Origin: Lunularia cruciata
Lineage: Eukaryota; Streptophyta; Marchantiopsida; Lunulariales; Lunulariaceae
Assembly: GCA_948567375.1 (NCBI GenBank)
Contig: OX419760.1
Span: 59,764,911 to 59,828,910, forward strand
Reading direction: 5' to 3'
Length of the DNA stretch: 64,000 nucleotides
Part shown: positions 56,110 to 64,000 of the stretch, piece by piece
How positions within the stretch are numbered: position 1 is the stretch's first letter
Layout of the letters: every line of letters begins with the position of its first letter
Made by a program: the position numbers and the translations under genes
Notes under the pieces: generated by a model
The model's input: the letters and a program-made list of their open reading frames with translations, nothing else
What the model was told of the DNA's origin: nothing
Database searches by the model: none

Positions 56110-57990
56110 GTTTTGGTGAGACTAGTACAATGAAGACTATTACTATAGCAAAAGAAAAGAAAAAACAAACTCAGTCAGATTTTGTGAAGATAGATATTGA
56201 TCTTGGAAATGAAGACATCTCACCTTTTGTAGATCTACCAAGTGAACCATTAGAAGAGCAAAGTCCAGAAGTGATTCATGATCATGGATATCCAAAGAGG
56301 GATAAAAGGCATCCAAAAAGATTTGATGATTCATTTGTAGCTTATGCTCTTCTTATGGAGAATGGTGAGCCTTCTTCATATGAAGAGGCAATGCAAGCTC
56401 AAGAGTGTCAAAAGTGGCATTGTGCAATGGAAGAGAAGATGAAGTCTTGGCCAAAAACCAAACATGGAGACTTGAAAATTTGCCTATGGGAAAGAAGGAA
56501 ATTGGTTGTAGATGGATATTTTGGAGGAAGGAATGACTTTCAAAACCAAGTGGAGATCAATACAAAGCAAGGCCTGTAGCAAATGGTTACAGCCAAAAAG
56601 AAGGTATTGACTTCAATGAAATCTTTTCACCAATCGTAAAAACCTCTTCAATTCATGTACTATTGGCAATAGTTGCATTGCATAACTTGCAGTTAGAACA
56701 ACTTGATGTTACAATTTCTTTTTTACATGGAGAATCTGAGGAGGAGATTTACATGCATCAACCTGAAGGTTTTGTGGTACCAAGGAACCAAAACTTGGTT
56801 TGCAGGTTACAAAAGTCTTTATATGGACTAAAGCAAAGTCCAAGACTTTGGTATATGAAATTTGGTGCTTTCATGTTGAAGCATGGATATAATAGAAGTG
56901 AATCAAATTGTTGTGTGTACCTCAAGAAGCTACATGGACCTAGAGTATTTGATTTAATCATCTTAGTACTATAGGTGGATGATATACTATTGTTGTGGAG
57001 TATATGGTTGAGGTGGAGAAATTAAAAGCACAACTTGGTAACGTGTTTGATGTGAAGGACTTGGGTTCTTCAAAAAGAATGCTTGGGATTGAAATCCACC
57101 TAGACAGGAGCAAAGGAAAGTTACAGATATCTCAAAGGAAAGTTATGGATATCTCAAAAGAGATATTTTGAAAATTACTTGCTAGATTTGGCATGGAGAA
57201 TGAAAAACCAGTGAACACTCCAATAGCAAGTGATTTTAGGATATCATTGGAGCAATGTCCATCAAATAAGGAGGAGAGAAAAATTATGTCAAATATTCCT
57301 TATGTTAGTGCTGTTGGGATTTTGATGTATGTTATGGTCTGCACTAGACCAACATCTCATATGTTGTGAGTATGGTGAGTAGATACATGGCAAATCCAAG
57401 GAAACAACACTGGGAAGTTGTGAAGTGGATACTTTGTTACTTGAAAGGGACTATAAATATTTGCATTGTTGTTGATGTGGAGGAGAACCAAGAAGGAGGA
57501 ATTAAAGGGTATGTAAATTCTGATTTTTCCGAAGACTTGGATAAGAGAAGGTCTACAACAAGATTTGTTTTTACACTTGTTTGTGGTGTAGTAAGTTGGA
57601 AGTCTACTCTCCAATCTAATGTTACTTTTTCTACTATAGAGGCAGAATATATAGCAACAATTGAGGCTGCCAAAGAGGCAATATGGCTACAAAGATTAGC
57701 CAAGGATGTTGGACTCCCTAACATGAACTCCACACTTTTTTGTGATAGCCAAAGCGCTATTCACTTGGCCAAGAATCAAGTATATCATTCAAGGACAAAG
57801 TATATTGATGTGAGACATCATTTTATCAAGGAATCTGGGACAAATGATGAGATCAATTTGCAAAAGATTGGCAAAGAGGTAAATGCAGCTAATATGTTGA
57901 CTAAACTTGTTCCTATTGAGAAGTTCAAGTTATGCATGAACATACTGAATGATCAATGTTGCTCTTTAGGATGATATAGTGGATACAAGC
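56110..57990 (+). pseudogene. Copia reverse transcriptase and RNase H
   Basis: Linker with LEEQSPEVIHDHGYPKRDKR and EPSSYEEAMQAQECQKWHCA (56130-56470). RT: NEIFSPIVKTSSIHVLLAI, LDVTISFLHGESEEEIYMHQ (56703-56760), LQKSLYGLKQSPRLWYMKF, and a broken catalytic block with a stop just before VDDILLL (56972-). RNase H, open at 57366-57974: GYVNSDFSEDLDKRRSTTRF, STIEAEYIATIEAAKEAIWL, FCDSQSAIHLAKN, TKYIDVRHHFIKE, with the DEE(D)-type residues mostly present. It ends ANMLTKLVP...LN. Confidence 0.85.
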
Positions 57991-58003
57991 AAAAGGTGGA
58001 GAT

Positions 58004-58403
58004 TGTTATGTTTGGCTTGTTATCAATAACTTGACTGATCAAGAGCAAGAGCAAACATGATTGATGAAACATGCTGTGAGGATAGAGACAGTCACTTGTC
58101 TCGATATATTCAGTCATTACTAAGGCTAAGTATTAAAGTGACTAGATATCTTCAATGAATATCTTCAATGAAGTCCCACAAATCAATATTCTGGAGGATG
58201 ACCGTGCTGAGGGATTATCTCTGTCATATATATATATATAAGAAATAAAGGTTCAAAGGTTGATGTGAGCCTGTTTCAGACGTGGAGGTAGCTTCCGAGA
58301 CATGGAGTGAACTCCGTTATTTCCTGTTGTTCTCTGATGTATGTAATAATGGGCTTTATGATGTGTATTGCGAGAGGTCTTGGGAGACTCGTGTTTTCTA
58401 ACA
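58004..58403 (+). repeat. 3-prime LTR of copia family D
   Basis: TGTTATGTTTGGCTTG...GTGTTTTCTAACA, preceded by AAAAGGTGGAGAT. It contains a TATATATATATATATAAG promoter-like run near 58227-58243. The same LTR family is rearranged at 37760-39502. Confidence 0.9.
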
Positions 58404-59146
58404 TAAACATCCCACGTTATTTGGTGTGCCACAAGTTAATATGGTATGCTTCTTCAGTATGTTACTCGAATTTCCTCCAGTCCAGTCGTTGTGAATTTTC
58501 CTTGTGCTCATAAAGGGGATCAATGCCGTTCTGCTTCCTTTACTTGATCGCTCTCTCCGGCTTGTGGTCCAACACAAGGAAAACTCTCAACACATTGGTA
58601 CTCTGCATATTCATTTCATACCCTTGGGAAAATTCATCCTCGATACGAGAATTACAATCTTTTTAATAAATAGATGTGCATGCACCTCACATGATAGCCC
58701 TGTTATTTTGCACATGAAATGTTAATTAAAGCAATTTCAAACGAATTTCAGTGTCCACTTTGGCAGGAAAATGCTCTTCCCATCGTAGTAAAATAGGTCT
58801 CTCATGTTATACATCTACAAGATTTGGCATTGGAATGTAAATCTCACCTGGTTTCAGCACGACCTAGGCATAAAACTACACATAGAGAGATTACTCCGAA
58901 AGACAATATGTTTGCAGCTTCCAGTGGTTATCATAGAAATTATCTTTGCAGCTTCGGGTAGTTATAATCAGCAAAACTAGGAAGACGGCACGATGAGTCA
59001 CTTGCCCGTAAAAGGGAAGAAAGATTTACTACGACTTCTGTACAGTTCTTTTACAGAACTCTCTGCTCCACCTTCTACGTACGAGCTTTCAGTAGTTGGA
59101 AGTGGGCGTAATGGTCTCCAGTCCAGCTTTTACTTTCTCTATCGCA
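58404..59146. other. 3-prime flank of the dioxygenase gene
   Basis: No repeat or further coding signal was recognised; it probably includes the 3-prime UTR of the minus-strand gene. Two short plus frames (58307-58513 and 58504-58725) have no motif. Confidence 0.45.
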
Positions 59147-60990
59147 CTAAGGCGACGTTACAACAACGGAGTTTGACTTGATCGCATAGTGCTCAATTTG
59201 AATATCTTCTCCATACTGTTTGAAGTTCCCATCATTTCTCTTCCTCTTGAAGTATCCGTAGTTGATAGGTGTATACCTTGCAGGATTGCTCTCACCCAAA
59301 AGTTCTGGAACAGGGGCGACATCCGTTTCCGGACCAGGATTGAAGAACATAGGGAAAGAAAGTCGCGCTCTGTTCTCGTTCACAACCACTTGGTGTTCAA
59401 TGCTTTGGAATTTATCATTGCTCCATACCTGTCAAGCGGAGCCCGATGCAAACTCCTCAGATCAAAAAGCAAGATAAATGAACTGTAGGAAAGCTGGGAT
59501 CTCTGCTCTATGCAAACAGATAGGCAACAAGAAAACCCTTTGAGGCACACAGAAGAAGACCGTGTCTCATTCTAGCGCAGGAAGTATTCGTTAGACCAGA
59601 TTTTGCATCCAGAGTTTAAACTGCAGCTCGACTGATAGTCACACTGACTTGTGTGGGACTTGCCTGATTTTGCAACAAGCTGCATTGATAACTATATCTC
59701 AAGATCTAGAGTTGAAAATTCTGAAACCATGATCTCAGTATAATTAGGTTGATGCAATGATCTTTCAACATCTACCGCAGAAGACCCTGAAGCCATTATG
59801 TCAACATAATTAGAGGGGTGCCTTGCCCAGGGACAAGTTCATTACCTGAAACATGGCACCAATGTTGATCACAAAAGCGTCAGGCCTTGGTTTTACACCA
59901 ATCCATTCCCCATCGCTCCGTCTGACTTGAAGGCCTCCGACGTCATCTTGCACCAGAATAGTGAAAGCACTGGGATCTTTATGTCTGCTAACACCAAGGG
60001 CCCGATCGGCAATAGGACAAGCTGGATAGTAATTGACACGAATAGTCGAAGTGTGTTTCTCAAAATACTTGAAAAGGTGCTCTCCTGGTAGACCAAGGCT
60101 CTGTGTCAAAAGCCTTAACATCTTAAAAGCAAGCACCTCTGTTGCTTTAGCATACCTCTCGCAAGCATATCTGTCATCATCCAAGATACAAACATAAAGC
60201 TTACAATTTGATCATAAGATTCAGTATATCACCATCAGCTCACTACACTCCAATCTCTAAACACTCGAGTCCTAATCATTACACAGGGTCTCAGGATACC
60301 TTAAGGTGGTTAAAATTGTGAAACTGGACGTGACAGAGCAAACCGTATAATCAGACGTTCAAGACCACAGATTAATTCAACGTTGTCTAAAACTTTACAA
60401 TCTTGCTAATTCCAACTTCCATACGTACAAGCTTATTAAATAGTACTGTACCTCAGGCCAGAAGGATTTTGCGGCCACTGATTGGTAAGATTCTTCAGAG
60501 TCGTGCCTGTCTCGTCGGGGAGTTTAGCAGAATCTCGGACAACGAAATCAAAGACCTCCTTCCAATCCCTGTGATTCTTAGTCAGCTCTGCACTATAGTA
60601 GCCCAATGGAAGATCAAACTTTCTGACAACTTTGTCCTTCTCCTCGATGGGAAGCGTGAAAAAAGAGATGGCTTGCTTCTTTATCTCATCAATGAGACCC
60701 AGAGGAACACCATGGTTGAGAACCTGAAAGAAACCCCACTCTTCAGCTGCTTTCCCTACCTCAAGAATCACCTTCCCTATTTGCTCCTCGTCCCCCGAGC
60801 TTAAGGGGCCTAGGTCTATAACAGGTATCTGATCGTTGGGTGATTCGAAATATTCATTGTGCTTGATCTTTGGCCGATACTGTGGATCCAGCACAAACGA
60901 AGAATCTCTCGGGTCCAATCCTTGAGGAGGAACAACATCCTCAATTCTTGCTTTTGCCAACCCTTCCGTCAGAGTGCTTTCGAGTCCCAT
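59147..60990 (-). CDS. 2-oxoglutarate/Fe(II)-dependent dioxygenase (DOXC class), three exons
   Basis: Soluble oxygenase using Fe(II), O2 and 2-oxoglutarate to oxidise a small molecule; the substrate cannot be told. Exons (minus) 60990-60452, 60170-59846 and 59428-59147 join to 381 codons. Introns are 60451-60171 (281 bp) and 59845-59429 (417 bp), both GT-AG. The ATG at 60990 gives the usual plant N-terminus. The non-haem dioxygenase N-terminal domain spans about residues 55-165 (IPVIDLGPL, WGFFQVLNHGVP, TKNHRDWKEVFDF). The catalytic domain has NYYPAC (Tyr228), H243 and D245 in SRHKD, H300 in SIEHQ, and R310/S312 in RLS for 2-oxoglutarate. All key residues are present. GYY...TKNxRDWKEVFDF resembles the subgroup of Arabidopsis At3g19000-like oxygenases; hormone, flavonoid or specialised-metabolite roles are all possible. 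No stops or frameshifts. Confidence 0.92.
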
Positions 60991-61884
60991 TATCCTTGTC
61001 TTCCCTCACCTACAGCTAGAACATTCATTTCAAACAGAGACATAAATCCCGTTTCTTTTACCAAAGATGGACATATTATGATTTCGAACAGGAATTCAAG
61101 ACAAATAACACAGGTGAAGTGAGATTATTCGAACCCATCCGGAGGTGGTTGGGACTAAATTTAACGTCACTGAATACCAATGGCGAACAAGCATGCAATT
61201 GGAGCAGTTGAGGCGATCAATTCAGCAGGAAGACCAGCCACTAACCGTTTTAACAGTGAGGATTTGAACGTTCGACTGCAGGCAAGATCTACAGTTGTGG
61301 AACCAGGACTGAAGACTAATTTCTTGCACTGAAGACTATGTTGAATCTGAAAGGGTCTCCAATTGCAAAGCAAAGGAAGAAGAACCCCTGCGCACAAGTA
61401 CGAAGATCAACTCCTAGTAATCACTGATTTCACAGCGCACGAACTCAATTAGTAATGACTGTCTAATTCCGCTAATTCCCTAAATTCAATGCACAGACAT
61501 AATCTGTTTTGACCTCTTCGGCCAAATTGAATTCAATCCTGATAAGTCTCGCAGCGTTCTGATGTCAAACATTCTTCGTTACCTCGGTTTAGAAACCTGG
61601 CCAAATGCTAGATAGCCACTGTTATCATCAACTCATACAAGTTCGGAAATAAAGGTAGAATATGAGTCTGTGCGATTGAATTTTCTCTCATCTTCTTTTC
61701 GTTCTTTGTCATCTTTCTAGAAGGTAATTGCCTAAGTTGTTTCTCGAACGATTGCGATAGCGCTTTGTTTCGATCGAACTCCTGTTCGAAGGTTCGTCGT
61801 TTGATTCGGTACAATGAACCTGACCATGTTTAATGCACTGTCCAAAATGTAGCGTACAATTTGTATATAGAATATATTATGTAA
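60991..61884. other. 5-prime flank of the dioxygenase gene
   Basis: Likely promoter and 5-prime UTR for the minus-strand gene; no convincing TATA box was identified. A small plus frame from 61180 (MANKHAIGAVEAINSAGRPA) and minus frames at 61167-61397 and 61608-61814 were not recognised. Confidence 0.4.
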
Positions 61885-62811
61885 AGTGGGGAAAAGGGCG
61901 ACTCACTTAGAACACATGGGAAGACCGTCAAGGACAAGGGGAACAAATGAGGTAAAATGGGGCTAGGTCCCAAGAGATATGTACCACCGCACCTAATATA
62001 CACTAGCTATGCAAGGCACCAATACGAGAAATCTACCCTACCCCAACTAATATATCGGAGCTGTACAAGACCCCAATGCATCCCGGTTACGACATGATAA
62101 ATCTACCCTCACGCACCTGCGATATCAAAGCTATGCAAGTGGTAATGTTTATAAACTACTAAGCATCCTAAGCTATGCAAGTGGTAAAATCTATGATAAT
62201 CTACCCTCACACACCTAAGATATCCGAGCTACGCAAGTGGTAAGGTCTACAAACTATCATAGCATCTTGAGCTATGCAAGTGGTAAGTCTACAAACTACT
62301 AGAGCATCCTAATAAACATCACCTTCTTCAATTGCTTTCTTGTGATTGATGTTATAAATTTACTTTCCCACACCTAAGATATTCGAGCTATAAATGGCAA
62401 GGTCTAGAAACTACTAGAGCATCCTAATAAACATCAACTATTATGATTGCTTTCTTGTGATTACTTTCCTATGGATCACCAACCAATGCTCTCTCTAGAG
62501 CAATGGACATATGATGTCTAAAGTATACTACGAAGTATGCAAGTGAGAGTGGTATTTCCCCATGTCTAATATGATACATTCTCATGCATTCCCTTACAAT
62601 TGTGTCAAATGTCGTGTCCATCACTACATATAACTCCAAGGCTAGAGGTACAAAGAGGTGACCTCATTGCATACCCTTATCCTTGGAGACCTTGTGTGTT
62701 ACTACTCCGCTCGCTGCCCATCTAGGAGGATGAGTAATCACTCCCTCCAAAAATACACCATGCGTAATACACCATCTATAACCACAACATCCACCAATGT
62801 TACCTACTAAA
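61885..62811 (-). mobile_element. 3-prime fragment of family-R retroelement (copy R3)
   Basis: The minus strand reads GVITHPPRWAASGVVTHKVS, then HLFVPLALELYVVMDTTFDT and PLSLAYFVVYFRHHMSIALE, matching the open frame at 38383-39009 in order, but broken by stops. The distal part (about 62040-62420) has expanded into four or five repeats of ~70-130 bp with GCTATGCAAGTGGTAA. It is cut by the chromovirus LTR at about 62812. Confidence 0.6.
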
Positions 62812-64000
62812 GGAATCTTCTTGAGAAGCTTCTCTATTACCTTGGCTTGCACTCCAAGAGTCTTGCATGTTCCTTATAACAACCAAAGCCCAAGGTCATG
62901 ATAGGCATTTAGAGTTTCACTCATTCAAGAGTCCTAATATGATCTTTCACTTTGGTATTCCATTCTCCTATTTCTCTCCTCTGTCTTTTACATTGGTATA
63001 AGAGCAGGAATGGGATGGATGGAATTTATGGCCCACCAAACCATTGGAATTTCATGTCCATGTTCTACCTAAATATCATTTCACGTAATTCATCATCTCA
63101 TGCTTGGGCAGATTTTTTTGAATGCGATCACCTTGTCCAATGAACACTTGGTACTTTCAATTGTAACTTATGGAGAACAATGGACGGGTTACATCTACAT
63201 GTTAACTTAGATTAACTATAGATATTTTGATAGAGTAGTAGTCATGGCGGCAATGCCTGAGGTTAGCATTGCCATGCAACAACAAATTGAGCACCTTATT
63301 TGATTTTGGAAGAACAAGATCATCAACAACAAGAGCATGTAGAGAGAGCACCATTTTGAGAAGGAGAAGAGCAAATCCAAAGCCCAAGGTATTTGAAGGC
63401 AATAATCTTTTGTTTCATTGTGAACATTATTTCAAAGCTTATAATTTTCAAGATGAACAAAAATAAGTTCTCTTGGCTTCAAGCCAATTAGATGGAGTGG
63501 CAAAGCTATGGTGGCGGTTTTGAGTGGAGCAAGCTAAATGGAAAATTATTGCACCAATCTTGACATGTGTAAAATTCAAGAGTGCAATAATTAGTCAATT
63601 TTAAGCTATAAATGCCACACGAGCCACACAAGATAGATTGGCAGAGTTGAATCAAATTGGTTCTATAAGAAGCTATATCATGCAATTTCAAAACATCATT
63701 ATGCAAATTCAAGATATATTGGAAAGTGAAGCTCTAGATAGATTTGGGATGGGCTTGAAGTCACAAACTAAATTAGAGGTGACGTGCAAGAGCCAAAACA
63801 CTTGGAGGAAACCATGCATTTGGTTGAGCATTTTGGTTCCTTGGTTGCAATAACTTGGTCTCAACCTCAACCTTCACAAAACCTAGCAATACACTACACA
63901 TGGGTGGAAGAGCCGGCACTAGTGGAGATTAATGTCGTCCAAAGGAGACCACTTGGTATTATAGATAGAGAAAGATTGCAAAAAAGTGGTGGTTGCTTTT
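62812..64000 (+). mobile_element. Chromovirus family C, 5-prime part (copy C2), runs off the window
   Basis: Partial LTR 62812-62992 (GGAATCTTCTTGAGAAGCTTC...TCTTTTACA), primer-binding site TTGGTATAAGAGC (62993-63005), leader matching C1 at 13010-13256, then gag. Its leader lacks the family-B insertion, giving the empty site for B2. The LTR lacks its 5-prime half. Confidence 0.85.
63244..64000 (+). pseudogene. gag of chromovirus C2, partial
   Basis: It begins ATGGCGGCAATGCC and follows C1 gag closely (MQQQIEHLI, LFHCEHYFKAYNFQDEQK, AELNQIGSIRSYIMQFQNII, ESEALDRFGMGLKSQTKLEV). In C2 the block around 63638-63790 is open where C1 has stops, while other parts are broken. It continues beyond the window. 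Confidence 0.75.

Larger units (their letters stand above)
55513..58403 (+). mobile_element. Ty1/copia element, family D, 5-prime truncated (copy D2)
   Basis: It starts inside the integrase core and continues through RT, RNase H, purine-rich tract and a 400-bp 3-prime LTR (58004-58403). Order integrase-RT-RNase H is diagnostic of copia. The junction with the A2 LTR has no flanking LTR or duplication, so the left part was lost by deletion or recombination. Confidence 0.85.

Noticed and set aside
47943..58403. Possible endogenous plant pararetrovirus
   Set aside because: LTRs, primer-binding site, integrase and the gene order of Ty3/gypsy and Ty1/copia are present; no movement-protein-like region was seen.
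61180..61335. 51-codon plus frame (MANKHAIGAVEAINSAGRPA...)
   Set aside because: Protein-like by eye, but short, unmatched and within the likely promoter of the dioxygenase gene; not enough to call a gene.

Overview
The window reads as nuclear DNA of a land plant, most likely a seed plant and possibly a gymnosperm. That placement is an inference from three things: intron-split plant gene families, dense old LTR retrotransposons whose open frames are broken everywhere, and an NLR-type resistance gene fused to an alpha/beta-hydrolase. No rRNA or tRNA gene, CRISPR array or bacterial operon was seen.

Only one gene looks intact. It is a three-exon 2-oxoglutarate/Fe(II) dioxygenase on the minus strand at 59147-60990. 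It has canonical GT-AG introns and a complete HxD...H / RxS active site. A second host-derived locus, 33140-37580 minus, is a broken hydrolase-NBS-LRR gene. Its ARC2/MHD part (about 35096-35395) lies inverted on the plus strand. A 45-codon terminal-exon-like piece lies at 41985-42119.

The rest is nested mobile DNA. From left to right: a minus-strand Ty3/gypsy fragment of family A (340-3275); a gypsy 3-prime remnant; a solo LTR of family B (3591-4186); and a 6.4-kb Mutator-like element (5870-12298) with long inverted repeats, a 9-bp target duplication and a decayed transposase. Next is a full chromovirus of family C (12417-18908) whose leader carries a family-B solo LTR (13257-14000). These are followed by another B solo LTR (19507-20243), another A fragment (about 22090-23320), an AT-rich stretch, and a LINE (about 25100-31030) preceded by an array of roughly 178-bp units. 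Then come the hydrolase-NLR locus, a rearranged copia LTR (about 37760-39502), tandem repeats (40213-41225), and a degenerate non-LTR retroelement of family R (about 44900-47942) carrying a fourth B solo LTR. Last are an almost complete family-A gypsy element (47943-55512), a 5-prime-truncated copia element (55513-58403), the dioxygenase gene, a second minus-strand R fragment (61885-62811) and the start of another family-C chromovirus running off the end.

The signals most worth following are: (1) the hydrolase-NLR with its internal inversion; (2) clusters of heat-shock-element-like GAAnnTTC motifs just upstream of the TATA box in the family-C LTR; (3) the tandem units in front of the LINE, arranged like promoter monomers; (4) the R retroelement family with a zinc-binding, restriction-nuclease-like tail; and (5) a double zinc-finger leader ORF kept in three copies of family A. 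All were read by eye; no alignment or database search was run.
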